Source: Spiroplasma sp. SV19
GTDB lineage: Bacteria; Bacillota_I; Bacilli_A; Mycoplasmatales; Mycoplasmataceae
Length of the DNA stretch: 64,000 nt
NCBI RefSeq assembly: GCF_030060925.1
Contig: NZ_CP045455.1
Span: 1,178,001-1,242,000 of the forward strand
Reading direction: 5' to 3'
Shown here piece by piece: positions 55,350 through 64,000 of this stretch. How positions within the stretch are numbered: the first letter of the stretch is position 1; each line of letters starts with the position of its first letter. The position numbers and the translations under genes are program-made. The notes under the pieces were generated by a model. The model was not told the DNA's origin. It searched no databases and saw nothing but the letters and a program-made list of their open reading frames with translations.

Positions 55350-56240
55350 ATGAAAAATTTTTTAGCGTTGTTAACGGCAGCAGGAATAACAGCGGCTGGT
55401 GTGGGGCCAGTTGTTAGTTGTCAAACAGGTAATAATGATAGTAATAATGTTAAAGTACCAATTACAACCGAGAATTTGACTGCTTTTTTTGCGGCTAACC
55501 AGACATTTGAGTATAGGGGTGAATTTTTCTTTAAGGATAAATTACTTCAGACTCCAGAAGATACTAAACGAATGGAATCTGGTTGAGTATCAAATCTTTA
55601 TAGTTCTTTAATTAATGATATATTTAGTCAAAAATTTAATGCGTATTTTACTTATTTGCCAAACGAGTATGTTTTCAAGTTATGAAATGTAAAAACAGGT
55701 TATGAATATACTTTAAATCAAACTTATGAATTTAACTTTACCATAGCAATAAAAAGTAATAAAAATAATATAGATTTTAAGGCAGAAAATTTAGTTTTAA
55801 AGTTTACCGAAACTAAACAATTTGCTGAACAACAGTGACTTGATGAATATATTGATTACTATATTAGGTTAGGAAATGCAATGTGAATACCAAAATTTCC
55901 GGATTTTCGCCCTCATTTATTAGATAGTCCGCTTGCTGTTTGAAATGATCAATTTCCGCAGAAAAAGTATGAGGAAAATAATAATCCAGAGATTTTAAAG
56001 GCAATTTCTGAATATTATGTTCAAGCTTTTTCTGATGAGACAGATACGAATGCAAAATGATTTTATCGTGAGAAGAGAATTAGTGTTGTGGCTAATAATT
56101 ATGAGTATTTAGGGGAAATTCCGGCAGGTCTTCCTAAGGGTGTGCGTGCGAAAACAAATTTGACTTTTTCATATTTGAATAATAACCAAATAACAGCAAC
56201 AAGAGATGTAGAACTATGAATGAAGTACTGATATAATTAG
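55350..56240 (+). CDS. Spiroplasma-type lipoprotein
   Basis: A 296-residue exported lipoprotein. The signal peptide MKNFLALLTAAGITAAGVGP ends in VVSC, with Cys24 as the lipid attachment site. The mature part is polar with aromatic-rich segments (NQTFEYRGEFFFKDKLLQ, FNAYFTYLPNEYVFKLW). The first of these echoes the RYEMAGSFFTKDQIL stretch of the neighbouring conjugation protein remnant. The ATG at 55350 follows GGAGG; an in-frame ATG at 55332 lies before that site. TGA codons are Trp. It is the first gene of the mobile-element-like block and is probably surface-exposed; function unknown. Confidence 0.8.
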
Positions 56241-56248
56241 AATATAAA

Positions 56249-58226
56249 ATGATAAATAAATTTTTTAAATCAAAAAAAGTTATTTCTATTTTTAGTTCAA
56301 TCTCAATTTTAGGTGTTGGAACTGTTATTGCAACTGTTTCAACAATAGTTGCTAGTAGAAAAACAGCAGATAATGTTTATTATAAATTTGATAGCAATGT
56401 TTTTCGTTCAAATGCTGCTTTAATGCAATATGTTAATAATAATATGAAAGTAGAATCATATTCAACACAAAATAATTACTATTTATATAACAATAAGAGT
56501 TATGGTATGAATGATTTTGCTAAATTGGAAGCTGATATGATAGCTAAAACACCAATTAAGGAATATCATACTTATCGTAACCCATATAATTATTTAATTG
56601 ATAGTGGTAATCAACTATCTAACCAAGTTTTAACATCAAATGTTGATCAGTTAACTTCTGTCTATAAAGGAAAGGATGGTAATGCTTATTTATCAAAAAA
56701 TGAGGCAATTCAGACTTATACTGATTTTCAGAAGGTTTATCAATTAGGAAATAGTAACAATAATGATACTAGTATTGAATTTCAAAATAAATATGAGGCA
56801 ATTCAATATTTAGAAAATATTGTCACAAAAAACTTAGAAAATAATATTCAAACTGATCGTTATGAAATGGCAGGGTCTTTCTTTACAAAAGATCAAATTT
56901 TATCATAATTAAAATCAACTACTGATATTCAATATAACTATAATGGTTATCGCTGATCAAAATTAAGTCATCCTGATTTATCACAAATGTTATTAACAGA
57001 AAGTGATAAAAATAATTATATTAAATCTTATCAACCATCAAATCAAACTTATTGGTTAAATCTATTTATATCATATTGGTGATCCAAATGGATTAATTGG
57101 TCCAACACCAGGTAATTTTGGTCCACCAGCAAATATTCTCGATTACAATATGTTTATTGAAATATTTGGAGTATTATTTATGTTCTTTGCCATTGCAATG
57201 GTAGGGTTACAATTAGTACAAAAAGTAATCGAATTATTCTTTTTATTAATAATTTCCCCAGTTGTCTGTGTTGTAATGGTTATTGATGATGGCCAACGTG
57301 CATATAAATGAAAAGACATGGTAATAGCTAAGTTTTTAGCAACAACCGCTACTTTAATTGGATTTTATGTCTTTATATCAGCTTTACAAGCAATCGTATC
57401 ATCAGGTATGGGTGGTCTTGAAGGTGGATGAGCAGCACATAGTTTATTCTTATTATTATTTATGGCCGGTGGTGGACTTGCAATGTTATCATTTTCAACT
57501 ATTATTGCCTCATTAATTGGTGAAGCAGTCGGAATTGCTGAAGGAATGTCATCGATTAAATCAACTATGGCAGCAGGAATGTTTGCAGCAGGTGCTGGTA
57601 AATTAACTGCTCGTGCATTAGGAATTGGTAAAAATAAAAAAGCTCAAAAACTACAAAATAGTCCTGGTATGGGTGGGGATATTCCATATGGTCAACAAGT
57701 GATGGAACAAAATAGAAGTATGGGACAACCAATGCCAAAAAGAAGTAGTAGTTTATATCAACGTCCTGGATTAGTTCAAACATTTGCTCGTGCAGCTGCA
57801 ATTACAGCAGGAGTATCAACAAGTATTAATACTTTACACCAAGCAAGAAAAGCTGGTGGAGCAAAAGGCTTCTTTAAACAAGTTGGTAAAGGAATGACAA
57901 GTCCTTTTGTAAAAATGGGACAGGCATTAAATCCAGCTATGGTTACAGAATTACGACAATCTAAACGTGAAACTAATAAAAAACTTATGAAATTAGCAGA
58001 TGCAAAAGTTTCAAAAATACAATCAAAAATGAAAAATATAAATTTTGATGATAAACATTATGGAAAATATTCATATAAACTAGATAAGGCATTAAAAGTA
58101 CAAAATAAAATTATAAATAATAAACGTATAGAAAAAGCAAAAACTAAATGAAAAGAAAATAATAGAAAAGCTACAGTACAGTCAGTTATGGAAAAAATAA
58201 ATGAAAAAAAAGATAAGAATATATAA
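56249..58226 (+). pseudogene. VirB6/TrbL-like conjugation membrane protein, broken
   Basis: The first open part (56249-56908) gives 219 residues: one N-terminal helix (IFSSISILGVGTVIATVSTI) and a polar extracellular region. A TAA at 56906 interrupts it, but the same frame continues (LKSTTDIQYNYNGYRW to NQTYWLN) to about 57060, where a one-base shift leads into a long frame ending at 58224. That frame has HIGDPNGLIGPTPGNFG, then about five helices (GVLFMFFAIAMVGLQLVQ, LFFLLIISPVVCVVMVI, LATTATLIGFYVFISALQ, FLLLFMAGGGLAML) and a basic C-terminal tail. This is the TrbL/VirB6 layout, close to the ICE transmembrane family of other mollicutes (Mbov_0396). Decayed by one nonsense codon and one frameshift. 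Confidence 0.68.
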
Positions 58227-58240
58227 TTTCTTATCTTTTT
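58207..58240 (+). terminator. Intrinsic terminator after the VirB6-like gene
   Basis: AAAAAGATAAGAA pairs with TTCTTATCTTTTT around an AT-rich loop, overlapping the stop codon. Confidence 0.8.
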
Positions 58241-58256
58241 ATTATATAATTATTAT

Positions 58257-58514
58257 ATGAAAGTTGGTGTTTTTATGGGACTAGGTAAATTACTAGGATT
58301 TGGTATCAACGAAAAAGGTTATAGAAAACAATTAGAAAAAGAAAATAAATATTTTCAAACTCATTTAGAATTGATTGAATTATTTGGTTATGAAGATACA
58401 GTATTAGAATGAAAAAAGGAAGATGAAGTAAAATATGCTTGATCATGTTATCCAGAAATTGTTGATAAAGAAACAAATAAAAATTATTATGAATATTTTA
58501 ATGTTGAAAAATAG
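58257..58514 (+). CDS. Hypothetical small soluble protein
   Basis: An 85-residue charged protein with many Lys, Glu and Tyr residues, unrecognised. Motif-like parts are MGLGKLLGFGINEKGYRKQL, then a helix-prone ENKYFQTHLELIELFGYEDTVLEW, and the end SCYPEIVDKETNKNYYEYF. TGA is Trp twice. The first ATG (58257) lies only seven bases after a TATAAT, so its message would be nearly leaderless; the next in-frame ATG (58275) would leave a 12-base leader without a clear ribosome site. It sits between the VirB6-like remnant and the PRTase gene and is part of the element. Confidence 0.6.
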
Positions 58515-58621
58515 ATTAATAATAATTATTTTGCCATTTTTTATAGAGAAATAGTTTATTATTTAATTAAATATAATGTGTATCAATATTTACAGAAATA
58601 GAAGGAACTGATTTTATAAAT

Positions 58622-59885
58622 ATGGTTTTAATTTTAGATGATTCAGAATTTGCAAAGAATCAATCACGTATATTTAATAGTTTAGAAATTAATAAAATTA
58701 ATGATCTTAATAATATTAAAAAATGTTTTTCTAAAATTTGTTTATTGTCAGAATTGCAGGATACAAATATTTTAGATTATTATGAATATACAAGTACAGA
58801 GTATGATTGTACTAATTCAATAATTTTAACAAAGATGAATAATATTAGTTATATAAACTTCACATCATTAATAATTAGTATATCTAATTTAGAAAATATA
58901 TGAGCAAATTATAACTGTCCTTATATTGACGGAGTTACTAAATCAATAGAAAATTTTTTTGAAGGAGCAATTTTTACATTATTAGGTGAAAAGTTTACAT
59001 ATTGAAAAAATGGAATCTATAGTTTTGAAAAACCTCCTAAGGATTTGTTGTTATCAGCAGTCATTAAAGATTTTATTGTTATGGATAAATATCCAGATAT
59101 AGAAATTGAGCATTATTCATTAGGGCGATATTTTGTAGATAAAACTAATGAAAAAAATACATTTACAAATTCTATTTATTATTATAATAGAGCTATTATA
59201 ATAAATAAATTTAATAATAATAACCAAAATCAAAATGATGCATTTAATGATTCCCAAAATGCAAAAAACTCATTTTTTTTAACAATTTTTAATCGTTTTA
59301 TAGAGTGATATAAATTAGTAGTAGATAAAGAATTTGATATAAATAATTATATTTATGGATATCCACCTGTTTTTCAATATGAACTTAATAGATTTAAATA
59401 CTTGTCAGAAAATAATATATTTGAATTATGCAAAAACCATTAAAAAGAATAAAGAACTTACTACAAAAGAAGATAGAACGAACAATTTAGAAGGTTGTTA
59501 TAAAATTAGAGAACAAATTAGTCAAGAATCTTTATTGTCTAGTAAAATTATAATTATTGATGATGTAAAAACTACAGGTGCTACACTTGAAACTTTAATA
59601 TCTATACTTTTAAATGCAGGGATACCTAGTCAAAATATTATTGCAGTTTCATTTTCTAAAGATTATAGTTATGATAAAAATTTTCCAAAATTTACATGTG
59701 ATAATCCAAATTGTGATGGAAAGCTTACTGTCGTCTTATCATATAAAACAAATAATTATGGACAAATTAAATTAAACTGTATGCCTCCAGGTATTAGAAA
59801 ATGTGATACTTATTATAAAGATTATAAAATCTCAACTTATGACTTTATTATGAAACATCTTGTTAATAATAAAAAACTTTTCTAA
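58622..59885 (+). pseudogene. ComF-like phosphoribosyltransferase, frameshifted
   Basis: The first frame (58622-59443) encodes 273 residues of a poorly recognisable N-terminal region. It ends with YGYPPVFQYELNRFKYLS; a frameshift near 59420-59440 moves the rest into frame 59355-59885. That part has YAKTIKKNKELTTKEDRTNN, the PRPP-binding motif IIIIDDVKTTGATLE, and a late cysteine set (CDNPNCDGKLTV and then CMPPGIRKC) suggestive of a zinc site. ComF/ComFC-type PRTases next to DprA-like genes are known in mobile elements. The active-site motif is intact, but the protein is split. Reconstructed length about 415 residues. Confidence 0.7.
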
Positions 59886-59919
59886 ATTAAGGTAAAATTA
59901 TTTAAAGGAGTATAGGATT

Positions 59920-61022
59920 ATGCAAAGTCAAAGAACAACAAAAATAATTAATTATTTTTATTTAATTAAATTATTTAATGGGAATAGGGATTATGCTGCA
60001 AAATTTTATATTGCACTTGATAACTTTTTAAAACTATTTTCTTCTACTAGTATAGAATATTCACAATTGTCTATATTTGATGATACATTAACAAATAGAT
60101 TTAGTATAAATGAATTAAATTTATTAGATATTTGATCAAATGATTTCATTTCAATTGTTCAATATTTAATAAAAAATAAAATAAAAATTAAGTGAAATCA
60201 GAACGAGTACACAAATGTAATAGATATAATTAAAAATAATATTAAGAGCAAATATAATAATATAGAAGTTATAAATAATATTATGGAATTTATTTCAGAT
60301 GTTAAAGATGAAATAGATATTAATAAAATTCTATATCAAAGTGGTAATATTGTTCATTATGATGATAAGTTATACCCAGAATATTTTAAAAATAATATTG
60401 ATTCACCTCCAATTTGTTTTTTTTATGAAGGTAATATTGATCTTTTGAATCAAATAAATAAAATTAGTATCGTAGGGACAAGAATTCCATCAGAACAAGG
60501 TATTAAATATACAGAAAAATAACTGAGGAATTAATTAATTTAAAATTTATTATAGTTTCGGGGTTAGCTAAAGGAATTGATTATTTGACGCATGAAATAT
60601 GTAAAAATTATGAATATAAAAATATAATTGCTGTTATTGGAACTCCGTTATCAAAATTTTATCCAAAAGAAAATAAAAATTTGCAAATATGGATTAAATC
60701 AAATGGTTTATTATTATCTGAATATGCAATATTTGAAAATACACTGAAATATAATTTTTTAAGAAGAAATAATTTTATGAGTATAGTATCTATAGCATCG
60801 CTAGTAGTTGAAGCATCGGATACGAGTGGAACAATTTCACAAGCAAGAAGTAGTTTAAAAAATGGAAGACATTTATTAACAACAAAGTTATCATTTGAAA
60901 ATAAAGAAAATAGTTGGCCATCTAAATTTAGAGATAAATATAGTGATTTAGTTCATGTATTTAATGATAGAAATGATTTTTTAATTACAATTAATTATGT
61001 TTTTAAAAAAAGTATTACATAA
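59920..61022 (+). pseudogene. dprA: DprA/Smf-like DNA-processing protein, frameshifted at an A run
   Basis: The first frame (59920-60522, AAAGGAG before the ATG) ends with INKISIVGTRIPSEQGIKYTEK, the start of the DprA Rossmann fold. The stop TAA at 60520 follows a five-A run. One extra A restores the frame that continues ITEELINLKFIIVSGLAKG and IDYLTHEICKNYEYKNIIAV, with the RRNN and ASDTSGTISQARSSLKNGRH motifs, to TAA at 61020. These are the GLAKGID, RN and SGT signatures of DprA. DprA protects and loads incoming single-stranded DNA; in a conjugative element it may guard transferred DNA. The N-terminal half is element-specific. Confidence 0.75.
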
Positions 61023-61063
61023 TTTCATTATCTTAAAGATGCTAAATTTGTAAAAAAGTCTGT

Positions 61064-61069
61064 TATAAT
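61064..61069 (+). promoter_or_regulatory. -10 box of the first structured RNA
   Basis: TATAAT about 33 bases before the long hairpin. A TTGTAA (61048-61053) is only 10 bases upstream, too close to be the -35. Confidence 0.4.
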
Positions 61070-61074
61070 TTAAT

Positions 61075-61170
61075 TGTAAAAATTAAATAGGCCATCGTGT
61101 ACTTCGAGTACCGGCAAATAAATATATACTTTTAAGTATATGTTTGTGCTGGTGTTCGGAGTTTTTTATT
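61075..61170 (+). ncRNA. Predicted small RNA or leader 1, long hairpin with T tail
   Basis: CTTCGAGTACCGGCA (61102-61116) pairs fully, with several G-U pairs, to TGCTGGTGTTCGGAG (61147-61161). Inside, AAATATATACTT (61120-61131) pairs with AAGTATATGTTT (61134-61145). The result is about 27 base pairs with one bulge, ending in TTTTTT. It lies between dprA and the next gene, beyond a -10 box. It may be a stand-alone RNA, an attenuator or an antisense regulator; no family is recognised. Confidence 0.55.
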
Positions 61171-61192
61171 TTTACATAAATATTAAGAAGTG

Positions 61193-61312
61193 GTTTACAA
61201 ATATTATTAATATGTTATTATATTAATGAGGATTGCTCATATGAGCCAGGCACTTAGAAATAAGTAGCGCACGATTAAAATCACTTCTTAGTAAAGTGAT
61301 TTTTTAATTGTG
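61193..61312 (+). ncRNA. Predicted small RNA or leader 2, three hairpins
   Basis: TTTACA (61193-61198) and an AT-rich -10 region (TATATT) precede three hairpins: GCTCATATGAGC, then ACTTA-GAAA-TAAGT, then AAAATCACTT with AAGTGATTTT and a T run as terminator. The transcript would be about 90 nt and end before the gene at 61325, or serve as its leader. No known family matches. Confidence 0.5.
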
Positions 61313-61324
61313 AGGAAATAAAGT

Positions 61325-61906
61325 ATGAATAAAGATTATCGTATATATAATATTGTATGATTTTGAAAAATACATCGAGATGTATTAGCAAAAGAGTTAA
61401 ATAATAAAAATATTAAAATTATTCAAATTAATAAAACAAGTACTGATGGAGTTGGACAATGCCATGTTACATATGCTAAAAAACGACCAGGTGTAGTAGT
61501 TGGAAAAATTGGAAATCTATATAAAGTTATTCCATTTGAAACTGTTAAGAAAAGTAGTGGAAAAGAAGTAAAATATCATCCTAATATTCATGTTAAATAT
61601 AATAATAAAGGTAGAGAAGTATTTTTAGATATTGATGAGATGTAGAATTTAACTAAAGATGAAATAATTGGCAATGATATCACACGTAATAAATTCAATG
61701 TTATCAAAGATGAAAAAGTTAAACAGGAGATAATAAATAAAATTTATGATGTACATGTTAATACACTATCATCTGTTCCAGATATTTTCATCGAAATGAA
61801 AATGCAAATTGAAGAGTTGAAAAATAAATTGGATCAAGAAAAACAAATTAATCAAGAATTGAATAATAATTTATTACAAATGCAAAACAAAGGTCGTGGT
61901 AGATAA
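61325..61906 (+). pseudogene. Element gene cut by an in-frame TAG
   Basis: A GTGAGGAAA site and ATG at 61325 open a 106-residue protein (MNKDYRIYNIVWFWKIHRDV and onward) with a repeated basic beta-strand-like core, GVVVGKIGNLYKVIPFETVKK. A TAG at 61643 stops it, but the same frame runs on with NLTKDEIIGNDITRNKF and a helical tail rich in Glu, Lys and Gln (MKMQIEELKNKLDQEKQINQ), ending at 61904. The second part has no start codon of its own in a good context. One nonsense change splits a protein of about 193 residues. Its end overlaps the traG ATG (TAATG), so both belong to one operon. Confidence 0.6.
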
Positions 61907-63900
61907 TGAAACAGAAATTAAAAGCTAAAAAACATTTGTTAATCTTCTTTACCATTTTATTTCCTTTTTACTTAACTTTTGTATTGTTTAGTTCAGCATT
62001 TCTATTATCTTTAATAAAAATAAGAAGAATAGGTTTAGATATAGTAATTGATTATATTAAAACCAATGAAAATAATACTTTATTGTATATAGTCCTATTT
62101 TCAATTGTTATTTACTTAGTTTTTGTATTTTATAAGATATTTGCAAGTAAAAGCAAAATATATAGTAAAGAAAGTAAGAATAATACATATGGTTCAGCTA
62201 AATGATTATCAGATAAAGAAATTGATGAAAAATATGCTAAAGTTGATTTATTTAATCCTAAAAATAATTATGGGATTGTTGTAAAAAGTGAAGAAAACAA
62301 AAAAGGAAAAATTCAAGTAAACATCAGAAAAGATGCACATACTATTATTGTTGCTGGTACACGAGCAGGTAAAACACAAGGTTTTGTTAAACCTACTTTA
62401 CAAGTTATGGCCCGTTGTAGTGTTAAACCAAGTTTATGCATAACTGATCCAAAAGGGGAATTGTATAGTAAAGATTCACAAATATTTAAAGATAATGGAT
62501 ATAACGTTATTAAAATTGACTTACGTAATCCAGAACATTCATATTCATGAAATGTCTTAGCAAGTGCATTTAGTAATTGGGAAGAATATTGTAGATTGGA
62601 AAAAGATGAGAAAGAATTAAATCAAAACTTCAAATCATTTTTATATAAGCAAAAAGCTATTGATTATATTAATGATATTTGTGAAACATTATTTTTTTCA
62701 ACTAATTCAAAAGATGAGTTTTGAAATTCTGGGGCACGTGATATTACAAAAGGCATCTTATTAGGAATACTATATGAAATGAAAGAAAGCAATTCTCTTG
62801 ATCAAAACAAATTTAATTTAGCAGAAATAATCCCTATCGTTAATAATATTGCAGCATTGAAGGACTACTTTCTTAGTTTACCTTCAACACATGTGGCTAG
62901 AATCGCAGCAGGATCAATTGATGCTAGTGGTGATGCTTTAAATGACATAGCTTCTACATTAAAAAATAGATTAAATAAATTTAGTGATCCAATTATTAGG
63001 AATTTAATTAGCCAAAATGAAATTGATTTATCAAAAATAATATCTGAACCTACTGTGATATTTTTAGTATCACCTGATGATAAAAAAGATAAAGATATAT
63101 TTGCCAGTTTGTTTATTACGCAATTATATAAATTATTAATAGAACAAGCAGATAATGCTAAAGGTAAATTAACTAGACCATTTTATTTTATGTTAGATGA
63201 GTTTCCAACATTAGTTATTCCAGATATGGATAGAAAAATAACTGTTAGTGGAGGTAGAAATATTTGATTCACTTTAGTAATTCAAAGTAGAACACAATTA
63301 AATACAAATTATAAAGAAGCAGCAGAAACTATTTTAGATAATTGTCATATGCATATAATTATTCAAACTATGAATGCTAAAACTGCTGAATATTATTCAA
63401 AATTTGTAGGTAAAAAAACAATTGAATCATATTCATACTCAAATAAAAATAAACAGAGTCAAGAAAAAGGAATAGAATTAATATCATCAGATCAAGTAAT
63501 GAAATTTGAAAAAAATGAAGGGATTGTAATTTATACAAATGAGAATCCCTTGCGTACTAAATTTATACCAATGTGAGAAGTAGATGATTATCCAATTGGA
63601 GCAGTTCCAGACATTGATAAAATTCCAATGACTGATGATGAATTCGCCAATAATTATTTCTTTGATTTAAGTGATTGTGTTAAAGAAAATAAGATAGAAA
63701 GTAGCAATGAGTTAGTAGAAGAAAAACTTACAGTTAAGGACCTTCAAAAACAAAAGATTGATTTAGTTACATTATTAGAAGATTTACTTGAAGAAGAAAA
63801 ATTTCATTCATCAAGAGAAATTAAAGAGCAAATTAAAGCTGTACGTATTCAAATAGATGAAATAAGTGTACAAATTAAATCATTAGTGATAGCAAAGTAA
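61906..63900 (+). CDS. traG: VirD4/TraG-type conjugative coupling protein
   Basis: A 664-residue type IV coupling ATPase that brings relaxosome-bound DNA to the conjugation channel. Two N-terminal helices (about 8-35 and 58-78) anchor it. The Walker A is GTRAGKTQG (from residue 151) and the Walker B is FMLDEFPTL, followed by the arginine-finger-like SRTQLNTNYKEAAETIL region. A charged helical tail ends the protein (TVKDLQKQKIDLVTLLEDLL and onward). Trp codons are TGA. The ATG overlaps the preceding gene's stop. It is the one intact transfer gene in the block, so mobilisation with help in trans is possible. No relaxase gene is visible in the window. Confidence 0.9.
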
Positions 63901-63907
63901 TAAACGA

Positions 63908-63930
63908 TTAAGGACGAAAGTCCTTTTTTT
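63908..63930 (+). terminator. Intrinsic terminator after traG
   Basis: AAGGAC and GTCCTT with a GAAA loop and T run, immediately after the traG stop. Confidence 0.85.
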
Positions 63931-63932
63931 GA

Positions 63933-63978
63933 AACTTGGTTTTCCAAGTTGTCCAAAGTATGCGCAGAGTTGTCCACA
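63933..63978. repeat. Inverted repeat and DnaA-box-like direct repeats
   Basis: AACTTGG and CCAAGTT form an inverted repeat around TTTT. GTTGTCCA occurs at 63948-63955 and 63969-63976, 21 bases apart; the second copy extends to TTGTCCACA, one base from the DnaA-box consensus TTATCCACA. It lies at the window's edge, so more copies may follow. Confidence 0.4.
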
Positions 63979-64000
63979 CATATATTAAATACCCAATAAA

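Overview
The window is from a mollicute, most likely a Spiroplasma. In-frame TGA codons must be read as tryptophan throughout: LeuS, PlsX, the PTS permeases, the FtsX-like permease and the maltose operon only stay open with TGA = Trp. The DNA is strongly AT-rich, operons are short, intrinsic terminators are frequent, and sugars enter by PTS and ABC systems. Placement in the Citri-Chrysopicola-Mirum part of the genus is a guess from gene content, not something the sequence proves.

Layout. 1-13.9 kb is mostly housekeeping and catabolic: dnaJ, a rhodanese, pnp, plsX-rnc, a 1174-residue FtsX-like permease, an RpiR regulator, a fused fructose PTS permease, a PatB/MalY-type aminotransferase and ridA. 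14.1-15.8 kb is an accessory island with a small hypothetical gene, two long poly-T tracts in front of an N6-adenine methyltransferase, and a frameshifted EcoRI-family restriction endonuclease. 15.9-19.2 kb has a membrane protein, a guanine riboswitch controlling an NCS2 purine permease, and a purine nucleoside phosphorylase. 19.2-24 kb has pnuC, an IS3-type transposase remnant, a six-tRNA array (Asn, Glu, Val, Thr, Lys, Leu), a HAD phosphatase, trxA, a 42-residue basic protein and a nitroreductase. 24.1-30.6 kb has leuS, a YwaF-like membrane protein, NAD kinase, a membrane-anchored EIIB-like protein without its cysteine, a membrane J-domain protein and ogt. 30.7-34.1 kb has a membrane-anchored HExxH protease and an NSS-family transporter with a translationally coupled small subunit.

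34.1-39.4 kb holds two sugar-PTS modules. Each has a divergent RpiR-type regulator and a palindrome between the two transcription units, and both regulators are frameshifted. One module keeps only its EIIA plus a possible EIIC relic; the other is intact (nanE plus a glucose/GlcNAc-type EIICB). 40.1-53.7 kb is a maltodextrin locus: a frameshifted GntR/TreR regulator, a GH13 neopullulanase, a MalEFGK-like ABC transporter with unusual N-terminal extensions on both permeases, a GH31 alpha-glucosidase and a GH13 oligo-glucosidase. A TGTATACA palindrome lies in the divergent neopullulanase/malE promoter region.

53.7-64 kb is accessory DNA. It has a stand-alone RNase III domain protein, a decayed membrane protein, a lipoprotein and the remains of an integrative conjugative element or plasmid. 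The element includes a broken VirB6/TrbL-like membrane protein, a broken ComF-like phosphoribosyltransferase next to a broken DprA-like protein, two predicted structured RNAs, a gene cut by an in-frame TAG, and an intact VirD4/TraG coupling protein followed by DnaA-box-like repeats. The most system-like novelty is this PRTase-DprA-structured RNA-TraG block. A second candidate is the restriction-modification island with its poly-T promoter. The housekeeping genes are open throughout, whereas frameshifts cluster in regulators and mobile genes, which points to real gene decay rather than random sequencing error.
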